This document shows positions 27,351-36,120 of a stretch of DNA of 64,000 bases, piece after piece; the first letter of the stretch is position 1; the number at the start of each line of letters is the position of its first letter. The stretch spans positions 1 through 64,000 of the forward strand of contig JAFEGH010000013.1 of NCBI GenBank assembly GCA_018240065.1, in the 5' to 3' direction. The notes under the pieces are model-generated. The model was given only the letters and a program-made list of their open reading frames with translations. It had not been told where the DNA came from and did not search any database. Both the position numbers and the translations under genes were made by a program. This stretch comes from Verrucomicrobiota bacterium. GTDB taxonomy: Bacteria; Chlamydiota; Chlamydiia; Chlamydiales; Rhabdochlamydiaceae.

Positions 27351-28253
27351 TTATTTTTTCTTGTACATTTGGATCATGCCGCCTGCGATCACAAGCAGTG
27401 CGCCGGCAAGCGAGAGCCAGTTGGGAAGATCATGGAAGATGGCCCAGTCCAAAATTGCCGACAGGATCAGGGAAACATAGAGAAAGGGGGCCAGGGCGGA
27501 AGGGCTGCCGTACTTATACGCAAGTCCTCTGAGCGATTGATTAAAAATCGAGGCAAGCCCTAAGCCAATGATATTGGCCCATGCAAACAGACTAAAATGT
27601 TCCAAAGAGTTTTTCGCCCCTAGAAATTCATTGGAAAAGAGAAAAACTACCCCTGTCACAATCGTAGAGATGAAAAAGAAGTAAAAGAGGGTGACCTTCT
27701 GGTTATCTTTCTGCGCTTGATGGCCGTAGAGGACCTGCGATCCGGCCTGTCCCAGAGGGGCAAGGATCCCAGCAATGCTTATCGTCGCCAATATCCCATC
27801 GTCAGGCTGTAAAATGCACAGGACCCCTGCAAAAGAAACGAAGATGCTGATCAGGATCCGCTTATTGAATCGAATCCCGAAGAAAATGCGCTCTATAACC
27901 GGCATGAAAAGTGGAGCTGTGTTCTGCAGAACTGTGGCGTTGAGCAGGCTGGATCCCATGAGGTAATAAAAGATCGAGTATTGATAGATCAGGATGCATC
28001 CCGAACGGAGCATCTGCAGCTTGAAGTTGTGCGTGTGAAGAAGCGTCTTAGCCGGCATCGTCCACAAAAGATAGGGAAGGAGCAGCAGCAGAGGGATTCC
28101 AAAGCGCAAAAACAGCAGCAGAAAATAGGAAGTGTTGCCTGTTGCGAATTTCCCGAAAAGAGTGAAGAAAGAAAGCATGGCCGAAGAAAGGAGCATGTAA
28201 TGGACCCCTTTCTCAAATTCCCTGGATCTTTTGAAATTAAAAAATCCCCTCAC
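27351..28253 (-). CDS. EamA/DMT-family transporter
   Basis: A roughly 300-residue protein with ten hydrophobic helices in two EamA-like halves (LLSSAMLSFFTLFGKFA near the start; GLALASIFNQSLRG-type motif in the second half). Members export or import metabolites such as amino acids, S-adenosylmethionine or nucleotide sugars; in some intracellular bacteria an EamA protein imports SAM. A GTG at 28253 overlaps the msrA stop (GTGA); a GTG at 28265 and an ATG at 28196 are other possible starts. Confidence 0.85.
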   Translation of the reverse strand: MRGFFNFKRSREFEKGVHYMLLSSAMLSFFTLFGKFATGNTSYFLLLFLRFGIPLLLLLPYLLWTMPAKTLLHTHNFKLQMLRSGCILIYQYSIFYYLMGSSLLNATVLQNTAPLFMPVIERIFFGIRFNKRILISIFVSFAGVLCILQPDDGILATISIAGILAPLGQAGSQVLYGHQAQKDNQKVTLFYFFFISTIVTGVVFLFSNEFLGAKNSLEHFSLFAWANIIGLGLASIFNQSLRGLAYKYGSPSALAPFLYVSLILSAILDWAIFHDLPNWLSLAGALLVIAGGMIQMYKKK

Positions 28254-28783
28254 GGCTTGCCCCACAATTCATGCAATCGCTCGATCCTTCCGCAGGAACT
28301 GCTATAGGACTTATAGCGAAGAGGGTCTTTGAGATAAAACTCCTGATGGTACTCTTCCGCTGGATAGAAGATGCCGGCCGGTCTGATCTGAGTATAAATC
28401 GCGTGTCCTTTGAAGCGTCTTGCAACCGCTTCCCTGGATAGTTCTGCACCTGCCTTCTGCTCCTCATTCGTGTAGAAAATCGCGGAAAGATACTGCTCTC
28501 CCTTGTCTGAGAATTGCCCATCGGGATCGAGGGGGTCGATATGGCGCCAGAAGAGGTCTAACAACTTTGAATAGCTGATCAGATCAGGATCGAAGACGAT
28601 CTTGACAGCCTCAAGATGGCCCGTCGTTCCATCGCAGACCTCGGAATAGGTGGGATTGGGCTGATGCCCGCCGGTGTATCCGGGCATCGTGGAAATGACT
28701 CCTTCCAACCGATCGAAAAGGGGCTCGATGCACCAGAAGCATCCACCCGCAAAAATGGCCGTCTCTTCCTTGCCTGCCCTCAT
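28250..28783 (-). CDS. msrA: Peptide methionine sulfoxide reductase MsrA
   Basis: This protein of 177 residues reduces methionine-S-sulfoxide. GGCFWC carries catalytic Cys15, GYTGG is near 36, and the C-terminal half contains the second region with EEYHQEFY and one further Cys for recycling. AGGGG precedes the ATG. The transporter gene that follows overlaps its stop. Confidence 0.95.
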   Translation of the reverse strand: MRAGKEETAIFAGGCFWCIEPLFDRLEGVISTMPGYTGGHQPNPTYSEVCDGTTGHLEAVKIVFDPDLISYSKLLDLFWRHIDPLDPDGQFSDKGEQYLSAIFYTNEEQKAGAELSREAVARRFKGHAIYTQIRPAGIFYPAEEYHQEFYLKDPLRYKSYSSSCGRIERLHELWGKP

Positions 28784-28863
28784 ATCCCCTTCCTTTTCCT
28801 TTTTTCTAAATCAAAGAATCGTTTAAAAAAAGGATAACTCAGAATTTGTAGACGATACAGCCA

Positions 28864-29343
28864 ATGATGAGAAGCATCTGGAAACTCACACTTTGCATAC
28901 TCCTGTGTCTTGGGATTGGGATAATTAGCAGCATCTTTACACTGGGATCGATGACGACATGGTATCCCACCCTGAACCAGCCGGAAGGGAACCTTCCGAA
29001 CTGGGTGTTTGCGCCGATGTGGGCGACGAGCTACGTGTTGATGGGAGTTTCTTTGTGGCTGGCCAGCAATGCCAGCGCCCCAAAGGAGGCCTATGCTCTT
29101 TTCTTCATTCAGCTCCTGCTAAATCTGATTTCAGCGTTCTTCTTTTTCGGCCTGCACAGCGTCTTTTTGGGTCTGATCGTCATTCTCTTAATGGATGTCG
29201 CGGTAGGCGCGACTATTGTCGCTTTCTGGAATGTTTCAAAACTCTCCGCCCTGTTTCTCCTCCCGAACCTGCTGTGGATCCTGTACATTACCTACCTGAA
29301 TTTCGCTCTATTCCTGCTCAATCGGAGCTCCCCGAATTTTTAA
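28864..29343 (+). CDS. tspO: TspO/MBR-family membrane protein
   Basis: The protein has 159 residues and five helices. PNWVFAPMWATSYVLMG (residues about 45-61) and QLLLNLISAFFFFGLHS are the signatures of TspO/peripheral benzodiazepine receptor. Homologues bind porphyrins and cholesterol. Together with the sterol reductase and a haem-oxygenase-like gene in the same window, a tetrapyrrole or sterol role is possible. The last 36 bases overlap the convergent peptide deformylase gene. Confidence 0.9.
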   Translation: MMRSIWKLTLCILLCLGIGIISSIFTLGSMTTWYPTLNQPEGNLPNWVFAPMWATSYVLMGVSLWLASNASAPKEAYALFFIQLLLNLISAFFFFGLHSVFLGLIVILLMDVAVGATIVAFWNVSKLSALFLLPNLLWILYITYLNFALFLLNRSSPNF

Positions 29344-30000
29344 CCACAGGCTATAGGGACAGGTCTTGTCCCAGGTCTGCCAATGCGCACGGTAGTCTTC
29401 ATAATCATCCTCTTCGACCCAGAGCAGCTTGCCTTCTGGGCCTAACCGGTCAGGAAAACGGATCCCTTCAAGATGATCGACTTCATGTTGAAAGATGCGC
29501 GCAGTAAACCCCTGATGTTCCTCCACAAGGAAATTCCCCTGGCGATCGTAAGCGCAAATCCTCACTTTATAGGCCCTGGGCACAATCGCGTGGATATGAT
29601 CGGTGGAGAAGCACCCCTCGCGGCCCCACTCCGTCTCTTCGGAACTCCAGATGATTTTAGGATTGATATAGGCATGCAAAGTTCCCAGATTCTTACGGTT
29701 AGCGTCGATGCCGACATCGACGAGGATTACCCTTTTTTTAACGCCGACCTGCGGGGCCGCAAGACCTACCATCACTCTCTTCATCACATCAGAGCGCTCT
29801 CCCTTGGCAATCGCCAGCATCTCATCGATCAGCCATTGGATCTCACCGGAGGGAATCTGCTCGACGGGAACTTCCTCCGCGCGCTGGGATAAAATAGGGT
29901 GGTCGGTCGGTGCAAATGTAAGCTCTGGCATCTCTCCTCCGGTTAAGTTTGACGTAAACAAAAAACCTATCCCAATAAAAAGTTTCAGTCGATTAAGCAT
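29308..30000 (-). CDS. Peptide deformylase homologue with signal-peptide-like N-terminus
   Basis: The product has 230 residues. All three deformylase motifs are present: GLAAPQVG at 79-86, EGCFS at 128-132 (metal ligand Cys130) and HEVDH at 172-176 (two His ligands and the catalytic Glu). Family members remove formyl from the initiator Met in the cytosol. Here about 22 residues with a hydrophobic core (LFIGIGFLFTSNL) precede the domain and look like a signal peptide or anchor. The open frame extends to a TTG at 30045, inside a repeat element; the ATG at 30000 is preferred. A second, cytosolic copy would be expected elsewhere. Confidence 0.9.
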   Translation of the reverse strand: MLNRLKLFIGIGFLFTSNLTGGEMPELTFAPTDHPILSQRAEEVPVEQIPSGEIQWLIDEMLAIAKGERSDVMKRVMVGLAAPQVGVKKRVILVDVGIDANRKNLGTLHAYINPKIIWSSEETEWGREGCFSTDHIHAIVPRAYKVRICAYDRQGNFLVEEHQGFTARIFQHEVDHLEGIRFPDRLGPEGKLLWVEEDDYEDYRAHWQTWDKTCPYSLWLKIRGAPIEQE

Positions 30001-30032
30001 ATTTTGGCCATTTAAAATTAAGCAGACAAACG

Positions 30033-30069
30033 TATACCCAACCAAATTCTGAAGTTGTTTGGGGATACC
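30033..30069. repeat. Intergenic inverted repeat, copy b
   Basis: It begins TATACCCAACC, contains TCTGAAGTTGTTTGGGG and ends ATACC. The ends are imperfectly complementary (TATACCCAA / TTGGGGATA). It is related to the copies at 17616, 33192 and 39795. Confidence 0.7.
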
Positions 30070-30238
30070 AAAAACCTATGAATCCTTCATCTCTCAATAT
30101 TCTAAGGATCAAATTGACAAATGAGATGCACAAACACCTAAAATCCAACAATTTTGCATCAACCTCTTTAAAAAACAAACCTCAATTGCCTAATGGGTGA
30201 ATTTTGGACATAATCCTCAAGAAATTTTGAGGTTTATT

Positions 30239-31432
30239 ATGTCTTCTCCTATTCGCCCGGGTTCCTGTTCGCCGCTCCGCCCAATCCCCTCTTCCTTGGA
30301 TGAGAACGCATCCTTTTTGCATAAAACTCGAACGGTTGATTCGATCGCGATGCAATCTCCTCTACCATCCTGTATCGCCGATGTCTGGAACCGCCTTGCC
30401 GAATGCCTAAAAACAATTTGGGATTCTCTTATGCGCTGCTTTGGAAAGAGCAGCCCTGCATCGCTATTTTCTTCTTCGGCCCTTCTCGTGATCAACCCCT
30501 CCCAGCAATCGCAGCATCTTTCGAACATGAACAAAATTTTCGTCTATACCCAACTCTCACAGGGACGCACTGTCGGAGACCAGGTCAGGGCTCAAAAATT
30601 TTCGCTCAATGATCCCGACAGCCTGAAAAGTGCGGCTGCATTTCCTGCGGCAAGACCCCAGGTCGTTACTTCCGCTGGAGGTTTTCAATATCCCGCCTCT
30701 ACAGCAGATACCATCCATTGGACGGCCAATTTTGCCGACAGCCGCCTCTTCGGCTTTTGCGAGGGGCCTCTGCTTGCGCAAGATGAGCTGCAAGTGCTGG
30801 AACACCCCGCTCTGGCCCATATAAAAAGCGCTTTGCCTTCAGATTTAAAAACCCTTTCCGGCTATGATGCGGCGCTTTTCCAGAATGTCCCGCGCCTTGG
30901 CTCACTGGACACAACGACCCCTTTCCCTGATGGACACACTCTTTACGGTAATCGCTTCGCCGCAGCCACTCACGACCAGATCCTCGCGCGCCTTCAGCTC
31001 CTGAACCCTCCGACAAGCAGCAATATCTTTGCGATAGCCGCTCCCCATGTCCCTTTCGGAATGGCGAATCAGCCCTACCAGAAAAAAGACATCGACGCGC
31101 TATTCTTCACAGCCTATAACGCGTTCCATGCGATTAAAGAGTCCTCTCCAGGAAAAAAGGTCGTCGCCCACACGGGGAACTGGGGAGCTGGCGCATTTGG
31201 AAACGATCTGAAGACAGTCCACTTATTGCAACTTGCTGCGGCAAGATTTGCCGGCATCGACGAAATCCGCATGCACCCCATGAGCAGTCAGGCAGAGCTT
31301 CAAGCCGCAAGACAACTGCTCGATCAGATAGAACGCCAGTTCCCGCAAATGACGATCGGCCAGTTCATCGATCATTTGACTGCAAACGCCGCCAGCTATC
31401 AATTGACCTATAAAACAGGTAATGGAACTTGA
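30239..31432 (+). CDS. PARG-like (poly(ADP-ribose) glycohydrolase fold) protein, candidate effector
   Basis: The product has 397 residues. The first 90 are Ser/Pro-rich without a signal peptide. From about residue 158 it follows the catalytic domain of poly(ADP-ribose) glycohydrolase: HWTANFAD at 160-167, then LLAQDELQ at 178-185 in the place of the family's QEE loop (catalytic Glu183 kept, the preceding Glu replaced by Asp, the GGG stretch lost), then HTGNWGAGAFGND at 311-323 matching the conserved ATGNWGCGAFGGD, and a C-terminal MTIGQFIDHL helix. Removal of ADP-ribose from host proteins is the natural hypothesis. GAGG six bases before the ATG at 30239 sets the start. Confidence 0.72.
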   Translation: MSSPIRPGSCSPLRPIPSSLDENASFLHKTRTVDSIAMQSPLPSCIADVWNRLAECLKTIWDSLMRCFGKSSPASLFSSSALLVINPSQQSQHLSNMNKIFVYTQLSQGRTVGDQVRAQKFSLNDPDSLKSAAAFPAARPQVVTSAGGFQYPASTADTIHWTANFADSRLFGFCEGPLLAQDELQVLEHPALAHIKSALPSDLKTLSGYDAALFQNVPRLGSLDTTTPFPDGHTLYGNRFAAATHDQILARLQLLNPPTSSNIFAIAAPHVPFGMANQPYQKKDIDALFFTAYNAFHAIKESSPGKKVVAHTGNWGAGAFGNDLKTVHLLQLAAARFAGIDEIRMHPMSSQAELQAARQLLDQIERQFPQMTIGQFIDHLTANAASYQLTYKTGNGT

Positions 31433-31494
31433 GACAGTTGCAATAAAGCGCGCGCATTTGGATGATGAGGTAAAACCACCCTCACCCGAAAAAA

Positions 31495-32502
31495 ATGATG
31501 CAATTGCACTCGCTTGGGCACACCGGCATTCAAATTACACCCGTCATTTTAGGCACATGGGCCATCGGCGGATGGATGTGGGGAGGCCCCGATGACGCCA
31601 ATGCTATTGAAGCCATCCAAGAGAGCATCGACCAGGGGATCACCACGATCGATACTGCGCCTTTCTATGGGATGGGGCACAGTGAAGAGATCGTGGGAAA
31701 GGCCATCAAGGGCAAGAGGAACAAACTGATCATCGCTACCAAATGCGGAATGCGCTGGGATTCAGAAGAAGGTTCCGCCCCCCAGACCCAATACAATCGA
31801 GAAGGCAAGTCGTTCACCATCCGCAAAACCTTGCGCCCAGCCTCCATCTTCAAGGAATGCGACGAGAGTTTAAAACGCCTTGGAATCGAGTACATCGACC
31901 TATACCAGATCCATTGGCCCGACCCCGCGACGCCGATGGAAGAATCGTGGGATGCCATGGTCCAATTGAAAAAACGGGGAAAAGTCCGTGCGATCGGCGT
32001 GTGCAATTACGAATTGGAGCAGCTAAAGGCCATTCATGCGATCCATCCCGTCGACAGCCTGCAGCCGCCCTATAGTCTGTTGCGCCGCGGCATCGAAAAT
32101 GAGGTTATTCCCTTCTGTCAAAAACAAAGGATATCCGTCATCGTCTACTCTCCGCTTGAAAGAGGTCTGCTGACAGGGAAGTATACTCCCAAATCCCACT
32201 TTCCAGAGGGGGATCATAGAGTGCAAAAAATAACGTTTTCCGAATCGTATCTGGAACAGGTCCAAAAAGCCCTAGATCTCATCCGCCCCCTCGCTGTGAA
32301 ACACAAAGCAACTCTTGCCCAAGTGATCATCGACTGCACAATCCACCGTCCGGGGATCGCTGCAGCATTAGTGGGAGCGCGCAATGCCGCGCAGGCAAAA
32401 GAAAATGCCCAAGGGGCAACATTGCATTTATCAGAGGAAGAGAGAGCGCTCGTCGCAATGGCTTTTGCAAACCCAAAGCTCCAAAGACCTGAATACGACT
32501 AG
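31495..32502 (+). CDS. Aldo/keto reductase
   Basis: This 335-residue NADPH-dependent oxidoreductase has a (beta/alpha)8 barrel. The catalytic tetrad is visible: Asp and Tyr in DTAPFYGMG near residue 52, Lys in ATKCG and His in YQIHWPDP. GVCNYEL and VYSPLERGLLTGKY are standard. The substrate is unknown. Two adjacent ATGs (31495 and 31498) lack a clear ribosome binding site. Confidence 0.93.
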   Translation: MMQLHSLGHTGIQITPVILGTWAIGGWMWGGPDDANAIEAIQESIDQGITTIDTAPFYGMGHSEEIVGKAIKGKRNKLIIATKCGMRWDSEEGSAPQTQYNREGKSFTIRKTLRPASIFKECDESLKRLGIEYIDLYQIHWPDPATPMEESWDAMVQLKKRGKVRAIGVCNYELEQLKAIHAIHPVDSLQPPYSLLRRGIENEVIPFCQKQRISVIVYSPLERGLLTGKYTPKSHFPEGDHRVQKITFSESYLEQVQKALDLIRPLAVKHKATLAQVIIDCTIHRPGIAAALVGARNAAQAKENAQGATLHLSEEERALVAMAFANPKLQRPEYD

Positions 32503-32507
32503 CTGTC

Positions 32508-33179
32508 TTAGATCTTATTGGCCTTTTCCAAACTGTCGATCGCATCCAAATACGCCTTTTCCAGAGCGGGATGAGCCTCTTTCAAGACCTCCAGCAAATC
32601 GCGGCTCTTCTGAATGAATTTTTCCACCTTGTCCGGTTTCCAGACCTTGGGGGGATGGTCGAGAAGATCCCGCAGATTGTGCGTGCGGTCGGCAAGCTTG
32701 ACAAGCTTTGCTTCAGTGGACATCGCTTTAGCCTGATCCAAAAGGCTGATTTCTAAAGACTCAGTCAGCTGCTCGACAATGAATAGAACTTTTTTTCCAA
32801 AAAGCGATCCCAGCTCTTCCGGAACTGTCTGCGTATCTTCAAGAATATCATGTAAAAGCGCTGCCATGATTGTGTCCTCGTCACGCACTTCGCCATCTTC
32901 CCAAAGCAGGATGGCGACACGAAAAGGGTGGACGATGTACGGAACCCAGTCGGCGTGGTTCCTCACTTGTTTGACATGTCTCAGGGCTGCAAAATCGATC
33001 GTCGCTAAAAGCATGGGAAGATTGAAAGAACCACGCGTCATTTGAAATTCAGCGCGAAGGTGTTGGATCAGCCTATCGAAATCGCCGAGGACGATCGGAT
33101 TGTTGCGATAGAGCTGCGCTAGCCCGTTACGGGCTGTTTTGATCTCATCTTCTTGTGTTGGAGAAATCATACTGCCCAT
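32508..33179 (-). CDS. HD-domain protein, ppGpp hydrolase-like (SpoT/MESH1 type)
   Basis: The product has about 223 residues. IVHPFRVAILL, ALLHDILEDT and VKLADRTHNLRDL are the metal-binding HD motifs of RelA/SpoT hydrolase domains. There is no synthetase, TGS or ACT domain, so it is a stand-alone small alarmone hydrolase candidate, or a hydrolase of NADPH or a related nucleotide as reported for MESH1. A TTG start at 33200 would lie inside a repeat element; ATGs at 33179 and 33170 are the plausible starts. Confidence 0.82.
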   Translation of the reverse strand: MGSMISPTQEDEIKTARNGLAQLYRNNPIVLGDFDRLIQHLRAEFQMTRGSFNLPMLLATIDFAALRHVKQVRNHADWVPYIVHPFRVAILLWEDGEVRDEDTIMAALLHDILEDTQTVPEELGSLFGKKVLFIVEQLTESLEISLLDQAKAMSTEAKLVKLADRTHNLRDLLDHPPKVWKPDKVEKFIQKSRDLLEVLKEAHPALEKAYLDAIDSLEKANKI

Positions 33180-33191
33180 CCGGGTTAGATC

Positions 33192-33230
33192 TATACCCAA
33201 TACCCCTGGTTTTGAAGTCGTTTGGGTGAA
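33192..33230. repeat. Intergenic inverted repeat, copy c
   Basis: TATACCCAATACCCC followed by TGGTTTTGAAGTCGTTTGGGTGAA. Its core GTTTTGAAGT-GTTT-GGGT is the reverse complement of copy a. It directly abuts the start of the HD-domain gene. Confidence 0.7.
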
Positions 33231-33326
33231 ATAAAGACTGTTACTATTAAGTGATCCTAGCTCAGGATGAATTATTCTTCAAAGCATTGCAATCCGTAGC
33301 GGTATTGCCATTGATCAAGGACGACC

Positions 33327-33698
33327 TTATTTCTTGCGGGTTGCCTGTTTCGATCTTTTCGAGGATTTCTTGGAACTCAGCGATGCCAGATAAGCCCTGT
33401 CGATCCACTGCTTGAGCTCTTTGGGATTTTTCAAGATTGAGTCAGGAACGGTGAAATAGGGCATGCCGACGGGCCCCTTCATTCCCTCGTAAATGAATTG
33501 CTTGGACCCCCTCGATTCAAAATCAGCTCGGCTATTCTCATCAATGCGGAAATAAAGCTGCTTTTCAACGATGATCGCAAAAATGACATCATCATAATAA
33601 ATGCCCCAACCTCCGAACATCGCACGGGCTGAGATGGGCCCATGGGGCAATAAACAGGCGAGAAACTGATCGACGAAATCAGGAGGTTTCTTCTTCAT
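33327..33698 (-). CDS. TfoX N-terminal-domain protein
   Basis: The 123-residue protein has MFGGWGIYYDDVIFAIIV near residue 27, LYFRID, and a YFTVPDSIL segment, which match the TfoX N-terminal domain found in competence regulators and many stand-alone proteins. The last 17 residues are strongly basic (Lys/Arg/Ser), suggesting nucleic acid contact. It lacks the TfoX C-terminal domain. Function is not established for the stand-alone form. Confidence 0.88.
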   Translation of the reverse strand: MKKKPPDFVDQFLACLLPHGPISARAMFGGWGIYYDDVIFAIIVEKQLYFRIDENSRADFESRGSKQFIYEGMKGPVGMPYFTVPDSILKNPKELKQWIDRAYLASLSSKKSSKRSKQATRKK

Positions 33699-33980
33699 CT
33701 CAACTCCAAAAAAAGCACTTGAGACTCAATCATATCAATTTAATCAAAAGACGAATAATAAAATTAAGTTTTGCATCTCTAGCAATATACCTTAATGGCA
33801 TTTCCTCGGAAGGCAAGCCTCTCAGCTCACAGATCGCATCGGGCGGCATAAGAGGAGCGCAGATTAATTAAATTATTTAATCGCGAACAGAGGCGCTCGA
33901 ATTCAATTACTTACCTCAAAGTGGATCTTTTATTAACAATGTGATATTATTGACCATCTTTTAATTACACTGGAGAACAA

Positions 33981-34508
33981 ATGAAGAAGTATTTAATCGC
34001 TCTTTTATTGTCCTTTGCCTCCTTCGAAAACCCGCTCATCGCTCAAATGGTCTATGAAGAAGTCCCCGAAAACTTCCAACCCAAAATAGAGGTAGCCGCC
34101 TGCTTTATCCGCTCCGGCGATAAAGTGCTCTTCATGAAACGGCTCCCTTACAAGCCTCAAGGAAATACTTGGGGGATCCCCGGGGGCAAATTCGATAAAG
34201 GGGAAACTCCGCAGCAGACAGTCATCCGAGAGATCCGGGAAGAAACGGGAATCGAGATGCCTACTGATGAGCTCTGCTATTTTGGGAAGGTCTTCGTACG
34301 CTACCCCGAAATGGACTACACCTTCCATCTGTTCGAATACAGGACAGAGGACATCCCTGATGTGGAATACAACCCGGGCGAGCATGCCGGCTACACATGG
34401 GTGACATTCGAAGAGGCGTTGAAGCTCCCCCTCATCCCCGGTGAAGAAGAGTGCATCAGCCTAGTGTACGGCGGCATTCCCTCATCAAAAATACAAGAGA
34501 CATCATAA
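33981..34508 (+). CDS. Exported Nudix hydrolase, first copy
   Basis: The product has 175 residues, with a signal peptide of about 21 residues (core YLIALLLSFASF, ending PLIA). The Nudix box GGKFDKGETPQQTVIREI continuing to REETGI lies around residues 68-91. Nudix enzymes hydrolyse nucleoside diphosphate derivatives with Mg2+. GGAGA precedes the ATG. It is paralogous to the next gene (shared VPENF/PPENF lead, VEVAACFI, LPLIPGE). Confidence 0.9.
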   Translation: MKKYLIALLLSFASFENPLIAQMVYEEVPENFQPKIEVAACFIRSGDKVLFMKRLPYKPQGNTWGIPGGKFDKGETPQQTVIREIREETGIEMPTDELCYFGKVFVRYPEMDYTFHLFEYRTEDIPDVEYNPGEHAGYTWVTFEEALKLPLIPGEEECISLVYGGIPSSKIQETS

Positions 34509-34526
34509 TTCCAATTGGATAGTATC

Positions 34527-34551
34527 CTCCCCTTCAAAATTTGAAGGGGAG
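34527..34551 (+). repeat. 25-bp near-perfect palindrome between the Nudix twins
   Basis: CTCCCCTTCAAA and TTTGAAGGGGAG are exact complements around one central A. It may form a hairpin at the RNA level. Its right arm supplies the GGGGAG that would act as ribosome binding site for an ATG at 34557, so folding could hide that site. Confidence 0.7.
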
Positions 34552-34599
34552 TGAGAATGTTCAAATCCCTTTTTGGTTCTTTTTTTCATCCTTTATGCA

Positions 34600-35067
34600 A
34601 TGACTCTCATGAATGCAAAACTGATCTTTGAAGAGCCTCCTGAGAATTTCAATCCTAAAGTCGAAGTCGCCGCCTGTTTCATCCTGGCCGGCGATGCTGT
34701 GCTTTTCCTGAAAAGGCTGCCCCACAAGGATTATGGAAACAACTGGGGAATTCCCGGCGGCAAATGTGAGAAAGAGGAAACGGCGCAAGATGCAGTTGTC
34801 CGCGAAGTCCTTGAAGAAACGGGGATCGCTCTACCTGCCCAGTCCGTGAAATCCCGAGGGAAAGTCTTCATCCGCTATCCTACGGTCGACTTCATCTATC
34901 ACATGTTCGAACACCGCATGGAAGACCGCCCTTCGGTGAACATCGACCCCAATGAACATGTCGAATATCGATGGCTCTCTCTTCAGGACGCGCTGACCCT
35001 GCCTCTGATTCCGGGTGAAGATGAGTGCATCGATTATGTCTACGGCGTCAAGGCTCCTGCAGAATAG
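34600..35067 (+). CDS. Nudix hydrolase, second copy, signal peptide out of frame
   Basis: The Nudix box GGKCEKEETAQDAVVREV continuing to LEETGI is intact. As written, the first in-frame ATG is 34600, with no ribosome binding site. An ATG at 34557 has a good GGGGAG upstream but runs in another frame to a stop. Removing one T from the T5 run at 34570-34574 joins them and yields MFKSLLVLFFILYAMTLMNA, a normal signal peptide like that of its twin. This is therefore either a recent frameshift, a slippage-controlled gene, or a sequencing error. The catalytic part shows no other damage. Confidence 0.8.
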   Translation: MTLMNAKLIFEEPPENFNPKVEVAACFILAGDAVLFLKRLPHKDYGNNWGIPGGKCEKEETAQDAVVREVLEETGIALPAQSVKSRGKVFIRYPTVDFIYHMFEHRMEDRPSVNIDPNEHVEYRWLSLQDALTLPLIPGEDECIDYVYGVKAPAE

Positions 35068-35071
35068 ACTC

Positions 35072-36061
35072 TCACTGTGCTGAGTCCAGAACGATCTTGC
35101 CACTGACCGCGCCTGATTCCAGAAGGCGGTGGGCCTTAGCCGCCTCGCGCATCGGGAATACTTTTGCCACAGCGGTTTTCAGCCTTCCTTGAGCGAAAAG
35201 AGGCCAGACCCTGGTCTTCAGATCCTCTGCGATCTTACTCTTATTCTCGAGAGATTGCGGGCGCAGAGTCGACCCCGTGATCGTGAGCCGCCTGCGCATC
35301 ATCAAACTCAAGTCTAAAGCCACATCATTCCCTTGCAGGAAAGAGATTTGCACAAGTCTGCCCTCTTCGGAGAGCAATTTCAAATTTTTAGAAAAATAGC
35401 CTCCGCCTACCATGTCAAGGATCAGGTGGACCCCTTTTGCTTGAGTCAATTCCAATATTTTTGCCTCAAAATCCTCTGATTTGTAAAGGATCACATAGTC
35501 TGCTCCGATCGACTGACAAAAGGCTTTTTTCTCTAGTGAGCTCACCGTGGTAAAGACTTGCGCCCCAAATGCCTTGGAAAGTAGGATTGCAGCTGTGCCG
35601 ATCCCGCTGGCGCCTGCGTGGACGAGAAATTTTTCGCCCGATGTGAGCCTGCCGCGCTGAAAGACGTTGCTCCAAACGGTAAAGTAAGTCTCAGGCAGAC
35701 TTGCCCCCTGAATAAAATCTAGCCCCTCGGGGATAGGGAGGCACTGCGAATGGGGAACTGCACAATATTCGGCATACCCGCCGCCATTTGTAAGGGCGCA
35801 CACGGCATCCCCTACATTCCAACCTTTGACATCGCTTCCAACCCAGGCAACAAGACCTGCTACTTCAAGCCCCAGGATCGGGCTGGCATCCTGGGGAGGT
35901 GGATAATCTCCGGCTCTCTGAAAAAGATCTGGACGGTTCACTCCAGCCGCTTTCACTTGGATTAGCATTTCATGCGCTTTAGGAACCGGGGCATTCCCCT
36001 CGTTCCAAAATAGGACGTCTGGCGAACCCGGCGCTTGGTAATCGACAAAGTGCATTTTCAT
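35072..36061 (-). CDS. NAD(P)H quinone oxidoreductase, PIG3-type zinc-free MDR
   Basis: This 329-residue medium-chain reductase begins with an N-terminal GroES-like part (AAGVNRPDLFQRAGDYPPP), then the nucleotide-binding HAGASGIGTAAI near 148. The sequence follows the PIG3/QOR group, which reduces quinones with NADPH and lacks structural zinc. It is convergent with the Nudix gene, with four bases between their stops, and divergent from the SDR gene. Confidence 0.92.
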   Translation of the reverse strand: MKMHFVDYQAPGSPDVLFWNEGNAPVPKAHEMLIQVKAAGVNRPDLFQRAGDYPPPQDASPILGLEVAGLVAWVGSDVKGWNVGDAVCALTNGGGYAEYCAVPHSQCLPIPEGLDFIQGASLPETYFTVWSNVFQRGRLTSGEKFLVHAGASGIGTAAILLSKAFGAQVFTTVSSLEKKAFCQSIGADYVILYKSEDFEAKILELTQAKGVHLILDMVGGGYFSKNLKLLSEEGRLVQISFLQGNDVALDLSLMMRRRLTITGSTLRPQSLENKSKIAEDLKTRVWPLFAQGRLKTAVAKVFPMREAAKAHRLLESGAVSGKIVLDSAQ

Positions 36062-36120
36062 AACGATTGCCTTTTTTATCCCACTGTAAAAAAAATCCCC
36101 AGTTTTGGAGAATGCCTAAC

